Below are positions 8,170-15,551 of a stretch of DNA of 21,639 bases, piece after piece. The first letter of the stretch is position 1. Every line of letters begins with the position of its first letter. This DNA is from Bacteroidota bacterium. GTDB lineage: Bacteria > Bacteroidota > Ignavibacteria > Ignavibacteriales > Melioribacteraceae. Where the stretch lies: contig JAKAMS010000005.1 in the NCBI GenBank assembly GCA_021812745.1, positions 1 through 21,639 on the forward strand, read 5' to 3'. The position numbers and the translations under genes were made by a program. The notes beneath the pieces were generated by a model, which was not told the origin of the DNA, did not search any database, and worked only from the letters and a program-made list of their open reading frames with translations.

Positions 8170-9402
8170 TTATTCGTAGCGGAGAGCTTCTATTGGGTCA
8201 AGGCTCGATGCTTTGTAAGCGGGGTACGTTCCGAAACTAACTCCAATTAAAACACATAGCATAACACCGATAATGACCCAGTCAATTGGAATAACAGCCG
8301 ATGCTTTTAAGAAAGAGCCAGCCAGATTGCCTACCAAAACACCAAGTATTATTCCCGCAATACCACCTATTAAACTAAGCGTAACAGATTCTGCCAGGAA
8401 TTGAAAAAGTATATTTTGCTTTTTAGCACCAATTGCTTTTCTAATACCAATTTCGCGCGTTCTTTCTGTAACTGAAACCAACATGATATTCATAATCCCA
8501 ACACCAGCGGCAAGTAAAGCTATTGCACCAATAACTATAGAACCAATACGCACTCCAGAGGTTATATCATTTATCTGAGTTAGCATTTGTTCGTTTGATC
8601 TGAAATCAAAATTATTTTCTTCACCAGCTTTTAGACCGCGGATGGTTCTGAAATAACCTTCCGCTACTTCCATTACATCGTTGTAAGATTCTTTATCTTT
8701 TGTCATTACTGTTATATTGATACTGTTATTTCTTTTACCATAAAAATTCTGATAAGTGGTAATGGGAAGAATGGCAAAATTATCCTGGCTCTGACCAAAC
8801 ACTGCTCCTTGAGCTTCAAGAACACCAATCACTTTCAATTTATGCCCATCCATAGTAACCACTTGATCAACTGCGCTCATATTCGGAAAAAGTTTTTTAG
8901 CTACATCGGCGCCAAGAATAATATAATTTTCATAACGCTGAATATCTCTATCGCTGAAACCGCGACCATCATCAATAACCCATTTATTGTTTGGAAACGC
9001 CTCTATAGTACATCCCGATACTTGAACATTTGGATTGGTTGCTTTATTACCGACTTTAATTTGTTTTCCGAAATTCCATTGTTCTGCTCCAACGGATTTT
9101 GCTTCAACAAGTTTTTCTTTTAATCGGTAATACTCATCTAATGTAATATCCGGACGGTTTCTAAATTTTGCCCTTTCTGCCGGTCCGCCAGTATTAATTG
9201 CCGGAAATTTTTGTATCTGAAAAGTATTCTGACCAAGTTGAGAAATTCCATCAGCGATACTCTTCTGCAGCATTTCGATTACTGTGCTAATTGTAATGAT
9301 GGAAAATATTCCGACTATAATACCTAAAATAGTTAGCAAAGAACGCAATCTATTTGTACGTAATGATGTGAATGCTACTTTTATTACTTCAATAATTTTC
9401 AT
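8170..9402 (-). CDS. MacB-type ABC transporter permease, type A (second of five)
   Basis: A 410-residue permease: N-terminal helix (about 20-42), periplasmic domain with RNRPDITLDEYY and FGQSQDNFA, three C-terminal helices and the coupling region VTERTREIGIRKAIGAKK. It is type A and nearest to the 6844 paralogue. Its ATG overlaps the stop of the type B permease gene at 9402 by one base (TAATG), so translation is almost certainly coupled and the two proteins are made in similar amounts. That fits a B/A heterodimer in place of the homodimer known for E. coli MacB; the heterodimer is an inference. With the upstream TolC, adaptor and ATPase it completes a tripartite exporter. Confidence 0.92.
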   Translation of the reverse strand: MKIIEVIKVAFTSLRTNRLRSLLTILGIIVGIFSIITISTVIEMLQKSIADGISQLGQNTFQIQKFPAINTGGPAERAKFRNRPDITLDEYYRLKEKLVEAKSVGAEQWNFGKQIKVGNKATNPNVQVSGCTIEAFPNNKWVIDDGRGFSDRDIQRYENYIILGADVAKKLFPNMSAVDQVVTMDGHKLKVIGVLEAQGAVFGQSQDNFAILPITTYQNFYGKRNNSINITVMTKDKESYNDVMEVAEGYFRTIRGLKAGEENNFDFRSNEQMLTQINDITSGVRIGSIVIGAIALLAAGVGIMNIMLVSVTERTREIGIRKAIGAKKQNILFQFLAESVTLSLIGGIAGIILGVLVGNLAGSFLKASAVIPIDWVIIGVMLCVLIGVSFGTYPAYKASSLDPIEALRYE

Positions 9403-10640
9403 TATTCATACCTCAGAGCTTCAACAGGATCTAATTTAGCCGCAGTGTAAGCCGGCGCAAACCCGGAGAGAACCCCCGTTAAAATTGATATTACAATTGC
9501 TAGAATAAACGCGTCTGCCTGAACAGATGTAGGTAAAAATTGATTGATTATCAAACTTAGTATTATCGCTATTACTAAACCGATCATGCCGCCAATCAAA
9601 CAAATAATGGCGGATTCGGTTATAAACTGTCCTAAGATTGATCTTCTTTTAGCACCGATAGCTTTGCGAATTCCAATTTCTCGAGTTCTTTCTTTTACTG
9701 AAACAAACATGATATTCATAATACCTATCGCACCAACAAATAGCGACAAACCTGTAATGAACAGTCCGGCAATTTGTATTACACCTACAGTTTGATTTAT
9801 TGTTTTCAATAATGCTTCTTGCTGATTAATCGAGAAGTCATTTTCCTCATTGTATTTTAGTCCTCGCACTCTTCTCATAATTCCAACTGCTTCTTCTTTT
9901 ACTGCATCAACCATTTGACTGTTTGGAGCCCGTACGTTAAAAGTGACACTTCTAAAATTTTGGCTTTGGAAATATTTGAATACATTCTGTATAGGTATGA
10001 ATGCTTGATTATCAGGATTAAAATTTCCCATTACCCAACTGCCTTGCTCTGCCAATACACCAATGACTTTGAACTTGTGCCCTTTTATTTTTACTTCGCT
10101 TTCAATAGCCCCGCCAAGCGGAAATAATTTCTTCGCTACTTCACTGCCAAGTACACAAACTTCCCTACCTCCATTGCTCTCAATTTCGTTGAAAAACCTA
10201 CCTTCACTAAAATTAAGATTGGTTGTATTGATATACTCGTCTGTTGTTCCTTGAATCATAATAAATTCAACAGAATGTTCTTTGTGCTTAATTGTTTGAT
10301 TAGACCAAACTGTTGGCGCAGATGCAGCCGGAAGTTTGGCTAGTTCTTTATACTTTTTATAATCGGCTAAAGTTATGTTGCGACGGTTGCGCATTTGCCA
10401 AAATGGTATATCATTGTTAAACCATTCCCATTTATCAATATAAAGATTATCTGAACCGAGAGATGCTACACCCGTTTGGAAAGCATTATCAATTCCTTTA
10501 ATAGCTGTAGACATTAAAACAACCGAAGCAATTCCAATCACAATACCAAGCGTTGTCAAAACCGCTCTTACTTTATTAGCCCTAATTGCCCTTAGAGAAA
10601 TTAGCAGCCCTTCTTTCAATTCAAATAAATAATTTTTCAT
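9402..10640 (-). CDS. MacB-type ABC transporter permease, type B (first of five)
   Basis: A 412-residue permease and the first after the ATPase gene, nine bases from its stop, with an AAGGTAG ribosome-binding site. Topology is one N-terminal helix (about 26-46), a periplasmic domain of about 230 residues, then three helices. The FtsX coupling region VKERTREIGIRKAIGAKRR is present, and the protein ends LDPVEALRYE. Type B marks shared with the 5509 permease are AIRANKxRxVLTTLGI, INQQEAL, SLFVGAIGIMNIMFVSV and INQFLPT. In the MacB family this subunit turns ATP hydrolysis in the cytoplasm into periplasmic movement that drives substrate through the adaptor and TolC tunnel. Confidence 0.92.
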   Translation of the reverse strand: MKNYLFELKEGLLISLRAIRANKVRAVLTTLGIVIGIASVVLMSTAIKGIDNAFQTGVASLGSDNLYIDKWEWFNNDIPFWQMRNRRNITLADYKKYKELAKLPAASAPTVWSNQTIKHKEHSVEFIMIQGTTDEYINTTNLNFSEGRFFNEIESNGGREVCVLGSEVAKKLFPLGGAIESEVKIKGHKFKVIGVLAEQGSWVMGNFNPDNQAFIPIQNVFKYFQSQNFRSVTFNVRAPNSQMVDAVKEEAVGIMRRVRGLKYNEENDFSINQQEALLKTINQTVGVIQIAGLFITGLSLFVGAIGIMNIMFVSVKERTREIGIRKAIGAKRRSILGQFITESAIICLIGGMIGLVIAIILSLIINQFLPTSVQADAFILAIVISILTGVLSGFAPAYTAAKLDPVEALRYE

Positions 10641-10649
10641 TTTACTACC

Positions 10650-11372
10650 TTATGATTTAGATGCGCCATTTTTCTTAGGCACATACCTCTTAGTAACCGG
10701 TTCATCTCTCTCAATAAGACCATCTCTTAACCTTATTATTCTTGCCGCATGTTCAGCAATGTATTCTTCATGCGTAACAAGTATAATTGTGTTGCCTTGT
10801 TCATAGATTTCGTTAAAGAGTGCCATAATATCTTCGCCGGTTTTTGTATCCAAGTTACCGGTTGGTTCATCTGCAAGAATAATTGCGGGAGCTGTTACAA
10901 GAGCCCTGGCAATTGCAACACGCTGTCTTTGCCCTCCGGATAGTTCATTGGGTTTGTGATGAATTCGGTCAGATAATCCAACATGTTCTAATGCAAGTCG
11001 TGCTCGTTCTTTTCTATCGGAAGAAGAAACACCGGCATAGATCATCGGCAACTCAACATTATGCAAAGCGTCAGACCTTGGGAGCAAATTGAAAGTTTGA
11101 AATACAAAACCAATTTCTTTATTTCTAATTGCAGCGAGTTCATTATCATTCATTTGACTAACATTCGTCCCCTTAAAATCATAAAGTCCTTTTGTCGGTG
11201 TATCCAAACAACCGAGTATGTTCATTAGTGTTGATTTACCGGAACCGGACGGGCCCATGATTGCAACATATTCATTCTTGTCTATCTTAAGAGAAACATC
11301 TCTAAGAGCGTGCACTTCTTCACTGCCGACCTGATAAATTTTTGCTATATGTTCAATATTAATGATGTTCAT
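10650..11372 (-). CDS. ABC transporter ATP-binding protein, LolD/MacB type
   Basis: A 240-residue stand-alone nucleotide-binding domain with all catalytic motifs: Walker [10 protein letters not shown] at 40-48, Q-loop Gln92, signature LSGGQRQR at 144-151, Walker B ILADEP at 165-170 with catalytic Glu169, D-loop LD at 174-175, and H-loop His201. The sequence around these is typical of the LolD/FtsE/MacB group, which powers FtsX-like permeases. It is the only ATPase in the window, yet five cognate-type permease genes follow, so it probably serves several permease dimers. A basic tail (about 218-240, ending KKNGASKS) extends past the normal domain end. The gene lies 21 bases after the adaptor gene and nine bases before the first permease. 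Confidence 0.95.
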   Translation of the reverse strand: MNIINIEHIAKIYQVGSEEVHALRDVSLKIDKNEYVAIMGPSGSGKSTLMNILGCLDTPTKGLYDFKGTNVSQMNDNELAAIRNKEIGFVFQTFNLLPRSDALHNVELPMIYAGVSSSDRKERARLALEHVGLSDRIHHKPNELSGGQRQRVAIARALVTAPAIILADEPTGNLDTKTGEDIMALFNEIYEQGNTIILVTHEEYIAEHAARIIRLRDGLIERDEPVTKRYVPKKNGASKS

Positions 11373-11393
11373 TTTAGTTCCGTTCTTTGTGAT

Positions 11394-12680
11394 TTACTTT
11401 TTCTCTGTTCCTGTACGTTTTGGCTGCAAAGACACTTTTGAACCATCTTCCAATTCCTTAGAAATTGCACGGTAAGGACCGCTAACAACATCTTCGTTAC
11501 CTTTCAAACCGCTAACAATTTCAATATATGTGTCGTCACTAATTCCGGTTTTTACTTCGAGCATTTTAGCTTTATTATCCTGAGTAATAAAAACAACTTC
11601 TTTTGGTTTGTTGTTTCTATCTTTTTTAGCTTTTGCATCAATCGCCGCTTGATCATTAGCTTGGGATGGATCGGTCGCTATGTTTTCTTTTGCAACACGT
11701 GCCGTAACGCTTTGAATTGGAACAGACAAAACATTTTCTTTCTTTTCTGTTTGAATATCGGCATCGCAAGACATTCCAGGTCTAATTTTATTTTCCGGAT
11801 TCAGAATTAAAATCTTTACTTCAAAGTTTACAACTTCGTCTTGAGTGCCCAGACCTTGCGTTATAGCGCTATTGCCAATCTGAGTTACAACCCCAGTAAA
11901 AGTTCTGTCTGTGAATGCATCAACGTGAATTTTTGCAGTATCTCCAACCGAAATTAAAACAACATCATTTTCATCCACATTAACTGTAGCTTCCATTTTA
12001 CTAAGATCAGCAACGGTTAACATTTCAGTACCGGGACTGAAACCGCTTCCTAAAACTCTTTCACTAAGGTCAATATCTCTTTTGCTTATTGTACCATTCA
12101 ACGGAGAGTAGACAATAGTTTTATTTAGATTTGTAACAGCATCTTTCAAAGAAGCTTCTGCTTGTACAACACCAGACTTCATTGCCTCGTAATTTCCAAG
12201 AGTTTGAAGATAAGTAGATTTTGCGGTTTCGAGTTCAGATTCACTTGCTAATTTCTTCTGTGCGAGTTCCTGAACACGTTTATAATCAGATTCAACCTTA
12301 TCAAGCTGAGCTTTTGTTGCGGACAAAGAAGATTTCGATTGTGCTAATCTAGCATCCGCACTATTTTTTTGAGCTTCATAATTATCCGGTTTAATTCTAA
12401 GAAGAAGTTGACCTTTTCTAACTTCATCTCCTTCTCTAACCGGCAGATCAATTACTTCACCGGTTGCCTCAGCGCTAATTTTTACCTGATAAACAGGATT
12501 AATTTTTCCAGTAGCAGAAACAACTTGAGTAATATTTCTCTTTTCAACTTTTTCAGTTTGGACAACAACAATATCTTCTTTACTACCGCTGAATATCACC
12601 AACAGAAGCACCACAAGCAGAAGAAGTCCTAATCCGCCGAATATAAAAAGTTTCTTTTTCGATTTTTTCCCATTAGCCAT
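11394..12680 (-). CDS. HlyD/MacA-family periplasmic adaptor (membrane fusion protein)
   Basis: A 428-residue adaptor that links the inner-membrane ABC permeases to the TolC channel. A positively charged start (MANGKKSKKK) precedes one anchor helix (about 11-31). Then come a first lipoyl half (about 55-110, with VREGDEVRKGQLLLRI), a coiled-coil hairpin (about 112-190, rich in Ala, Gln, Lys and Glu), a second lipoyl half (IVYSPLNGTISKRDID), a beta-barrel domain (VDENDVVLISVGDTAKI), and a membrane-proximal domain after the usual IRPGMSCDADI. A low-complexity Ala/Asp/Lys insertion (about 335-362) interrupts the last domain. An AAGGAG ribosome-binding site nine bases upstream supports the ATG at 12680. 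The anchor helix, with no lipobox, is like MacA. It lies 24 bases after the TolC gene. Confidence 0.93.
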   Translation of the reverse strand: MANGKKSKKKLFIFGGLGLLLLVVLLLVIFSGSKEDIVVVQTEKVEKRNITQVVSATGKINPVYQVKISAEATGEVIDLPVREGDEVRKGQLLLRIKPDNYEAQKNSADARLAQSKSSLSATKAQLDKVESDYKRVQELAQKKLASESELETAKSTYLQTLGNYEAMKSGVVQAEASLKDAVTNLNKTIVYSPLNGTISKRDIDLSERVLGSGFSPGTEMLTVADLSKMEATVNVDENDVVLISVGDTAKIHVDAFTDRTFTGVVTQIGNSAITQGLGTQDEVVNFEVKILILNPENKIRPGMSCDADIQTEKKENVLSVPIQSVTARVAKENIATDPSQANDQAAIDAKAKKDRNNKPKEVVFITQDNKAKMLEVKTGISDDTYIEIVSGLKGNEDVVSGPYRAISKELEDGSKVSLQPKRTGTEKK

Positions 12681-12704
12681 TGTATTTAACTCCTTAATGT
12701 AATT

Positions 12705-14051
12705 TTATTCAAATTTTGAAAAGTCTAATCTTCCGAGAGAATTGTTCAATTTATCATGCTGACGGTAGAAATCATATCCAGCATTAATTTTGTTACTGAG
12801 AGCGTCTTGGTAATCTCTGCTTGCCTGAAGAACATCAAGTAACGTAGCCGAACCTAAGTTATATCGTTCTTGATTGATCTTTCTGGTCTCTTCCGCTGCA
12901 GCAACGTTCTTAGTTGCAACATCTAAACTTTTTTTAGCCGCAATTAAATCTAGATATGTTTGCTTGATCTCTATTTTGATTTGTCTTTCTAAAGCTGAAA
13001 GATCTTCTTTTGCATTCAACTCGGTAACTTTTGCAAATTGAATTTGATTTTCCGTACTGAAATTTGAAAAGATAGGAATGTTTAGTGAAAGACCAATACT
13101 CAATACTTTTCTGTTGAATAGATCGTTCGTGGTAACTGCGCTTGTTCCATAAGAATAGTTTCCACTTAATGAAGGATACAATCCGCTCTTCGCAATAGTT
13201 ACTCCGCTTTGTGCAGCATTTAAATTCAACTGCTGACTTTTATAATCAAAACGATTATCTAAAGCAGAGCTAACCATAGTTTGTATATCTTCAAAATCTT
13301 TCAAATAGGTATCTGAATCAACTATTTTCTTCCCTTCGAACGGATCAACTAACGTATAATCATCTAAAACATTCAAAGCAAGGTAATTTAAAAGAGAAGC
13401 TTTGGAAGATTCATAAATATTTTGTGTCTGAATTTGAAGAAGTTCCGCATTCCCTAATTGAACTTGAGCTGTATAGACATCGGCAAGAGTAACAGAACCT
13501 AAACGGTTTCTTTCTTGAACAGTCTCATAAAGTCTTTGATAATATTTCACATTCTCTTCTCGAACGCCCAACAATTCTGCTGCATTTAAAACAATGTAGA
13601 AATAATCGGTTGTTGTAAATACTATATTTTGTTTCAACTTTACAATATTATATTCACTTGCTGATAGATTATCTTTACTCTGCGAGATTGTGGCATAATT
13701 AGCCAAGCCGTTAAAGAGAGTTACATTTCCCCCTAGATATACATTATAACTTCTATTTTCTGTTATCGAAGCTTGAGTCGTAAGTGGTATTCCTCCATAA
13801 AAAACTTGCTGTCCGCCTTTGTCATCAACTCTATTCCAATTGAAACCACTTTGAGCCGAAAGACTTGGTAATAATTCGCCATATGCATTTTTCAATTGTG
13901 CTTCATCGGAAGAAAGCCCATTCTTAGATTTAATTAGAGCTGTATTTCTCTGCAATGCAATTGATATTGCTTCTTGAAGCGTTAATTTCTTCTGTGCGAA
14001 TGTCGGTAAAGCAACCATCAAGACAATGAGCAATATTGAAATTCGTTTCAT
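12705..14051 (-). CDS. TolC-family outer-membrane efflux channel
   Basis: A 448-residue protein with a clear signal peptide (MKRISILLIVLMVALPTFAQ, cleavage probably after TFA) and two outer-membrane-efflux repeats. Each repeat starts with the LTLQEAISIALQRN-type helix or its internal counterpart and holds long Ala/Gln/Glu/Asn-rich alpha-helical stretches. The second ends with NQERYNLGSATLLDVLQASR, a typical TolC-family motif, and the first carries the matching RNRLGSVTLADVYTAQ, which shows the internal duplication of the family. Three copies form a channel through the outer membrane and periplasm. The AAGGAG ribosome-binding site at 14058-14063 lies six bases from the ATG. As first gene of the exporter cluster it is probably transcribed from the 90-base gap upstream. 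Confidence 0.94.
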   Translation of the reverse strand: MKRISILLIVLMVALPTFAQKKLTLQEAISIALQRNTALIKSKNGLSSDEAQLKNAYGELLPSLSAQSGFNWNRVDDKGGQQVFYGGIPLTTQASITENRSYNVYLGGNVTLFNGLANYATISQSKDNLSASEYNIVKLKQNIVFTTTDYFYIVLNAAELLGVREENVKYYQRLYETVQERNRLGSVTLADVYTAQVQLGNAELLQIQTQNIYESSKASLLNYLALNVLDDYTLVDPFEGKKIVDSDTYLKDFEDIQTMVSSALDNRFDYKSQQLNLNAAQSGVTIAKSGLYPSLSGNYSYGTSAVTTNDLFNRKVLSIGLSLNIPIFSNFSTENQIQFAKVTELNAKEDLSALERQIKIEIKQTYLDLIAAKKSLDVATKNVAAAEETRKINQERYNLGSATLLDVLQASRDYQDALSNKINAGYDFYRQHDKLNNSLGRLDFSKFE

Positions 14052-14104
14052 CCGTTTCTCCTTTTGAGAACAAATTTAGTTTATTGTTTATTAAGACGTA
14101 GTCT

Positions 14105-14135
14105 ACTATAAAAAAGTTACAAATTAAGAATACAA
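14105..14135 (-). promoter_or_regulatory. Candidate promoter for the TolC-adaptor-ABC operon
   Basis: In the 90-base gap after the nucleotidyltransferase gene, the minus strand holds TTGTAT (14135-14130) and TATAGT (14110-14105) 19 bases apart. An alternative is the Bacteroidetes-like -7 box TAAATTTG at 14078-14071, but it lacks a TTTG at the right distance and would leave a very short leader. Neither is convincing. A promoter somewhere here is plausible because this is the largest gap before the exporter genes. Confidence 0.25.
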
Positions 14136-14141
14136 ACTTGC

Positions 14142-15551
14142 TTAGTGATTCTTATTAATAAAGTCATCTTTTATTTTCAAAAAATACTCAAATGATTCTT
14201 CATAGTTATTTGCAATCTTACCATCGAGTATTGCTTCTTCTATAGCGGTCTTTATTTCACCAACTAATTTTGAAGGCGGTATATTGCACACTCTCATAAT
14301 TTCTTCACCTCTAACAGGAGATTGAAATGCTCTAAGCTGATCTCTCTCTCTGACATCTTTAACCTTCTGCATTACAATTTCATAGTTCTCGAGATAGCGA
14401 GAAACTTTTGAAGGATTTTTGCTTGTTATATCTGCACGGCAAAGTGTAATCAAATCATCTAAATCTTCATCAGCAGAAACAATTAAACGGCGTATTGCAG
14501 AATCCGTCACTTCTTCATCCACTAAAGCTATTGGACGAAGATGAAGGCGAACTAACTTTTCTACATAATCTAATTTAGTTAAAGGGAGTTTCATGCGGTT
14601 GAAAATAGTTTTCATCATACGCGCGCCCAGCTCCTCATGTCCGTGAAAAGTCCAGCCTGTTCCCTCTACAAATCTTTTTGTTAAAGGTTTCGCAATATCA
14701 TGCACAAGAGCAGCAAAGCGCAGCCAGACATCTGAACTTGATGCAGCGATATTATCAACCACTATGCAAGTATGATAAAAAACATCTTTATGATGAAAAT
14801 CTTTTCTCTGTTCAACTCCGGCTAGATTGTGAATCTCCGGAGAAACAACTTTCATTACTCCGCTCTCGAACAGAAGTACCAATCCAATCGAAGGTTTTGG
14901 TGAGGCAAGAATTTTCATAAACTCATCAGTGATTCTTTCTTGCGATACGATCTTAAGCCGCTCTGCCATTAATCCGGCAGCCGCAATTACAGTATTGTCT
15001 ATTGTAAAGTTTAGTTGTGAAGCAAATCTGAATGCGCGCATAATGCGAAGCGGATCATCATCAAAAGTTTTATTTGGATCTAATGGTGTGCGGATTAATT
15101 TATTCTCAATATCCACAAGACCGTTAAACGTATCTATTAAATCACCATAATTTTCTTCATTCAGAGAAACCGCAAGTGTATTAATAGTAAAATCACGGCG
15201 TTTGATATCATCATCGAGAGTACCAATTTCAACAATTGGATTTCTACTATCCCTCATGTAAGATTCTTTACGTGCACCGACAAACTCAAGAGCAGTTTCG
15301 TTAAAAACGAAATGAGCCGTTCCAAAATTCTTATAGATAGATACATTTTTTACACCGAGCGAATTTGCAAACTGTTGAGCGAACTTCGGTCCGTTACCAA
15401 CAACCAGAAAATCCATTTCATTACGTGGACGTTGTAAAATAATATCCCGGACAAATCCGCCGACAAGATATAATTCCTCTGAACGCTTTTTAGCTAACGC
15501 AGATGCTTCACTTAAAAATGTATATTCTTTTAACTGATTTTTAAAATTCAT
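14142..15551 (-). CDS. cca: tRNA nucleotidyltransferase (CCA-adding type) with HD domain
   Basis: A 469-residue class II nucleotidyltransferase. The head domain has VGGFVRD at 30-36 and the metal-binding strand at 45-47, RRDFTIN at 118-124, and the neck has DDPLRIMRAFRFA at 165-177 and SQERITDEFMKIL. A C-terminal HD domain follows (His260, His284-Asp285, His303/305), as in many bacterial CCA enzymes. The family adds or repairs the 3' CCA of tRNAs; a role as an A-adding partner or poly(A) polymerase cannot be excluded from sequence. The tRNA-Leu in this window lacks an encoded CCA, which agrees with need for this activity. Oddly, the first metal-binding Asp of the usual DxD is Glu here (E45-M-D47). 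The gene starts inside the upstream metallopeptidase gene, overlapping it by 11 bases, so it is translationally linked. Confidence 0.88.
   Translation of the reverse strand: MNFKNQLKEYTFLSEASALAKKRSEELYLVGGFVRDIILQRPRNEMDFLVVGNGPKFAQQFANSLGVKNVSIYKNFGTAHFVFNETALEFVGARKESYMRDSRNPIVEIGTLDDDIKRRDFTINTLAVSLNEENYGDLIDTFNGLVDIENKLIRTPLDPNKTFDDDPLRIMRAFRFASQLNFTIDNTVIAAAGLMAERLKIVSQERITDEFMKILASPKPSIGLVLLFESGVMKVVSPEIHNLAGVEQRKDFHHKDVFYHTCIVVDNIAASSSDVWLRFAALVHDIAKPLTKRFVEGTGWTFHGHEELGARMMKTIFNRMKLPLTKLDYVEKLVRLHLRPIALVDEEVTDSAIRRLIVSADEDLDDLITLCRADITSKNPSKVSRYLENYEIVMQKVKDVRERDQLRAFQSPVRGEEIMRVCNIPPSKLVGEIKTAIEEAILDGKIANNYEESFEYFLKIKDDFINKNH

Noticed and set aside
4277..10640. The five similar permease genes as an assembly artefact or recent identical repeats
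   Set aside because: The copies are clearly diverged at DNA and protein level, fall into two types and all keep intact frames, so they are old paralogues.
14090..14105. A short palindrome (AGAC-GTA-GTCT) near the TolC gene start as an operator
   Set aside because: Four-base arms are easily found by chance and no regulator gene is nearby.
14111..14141. An intrinsic terminator after the nucleotidyltransferase gene
   Set aside because: Only a five-base AAGTT/AACTT pairing with a long loop is present before a T run, too weak to call.
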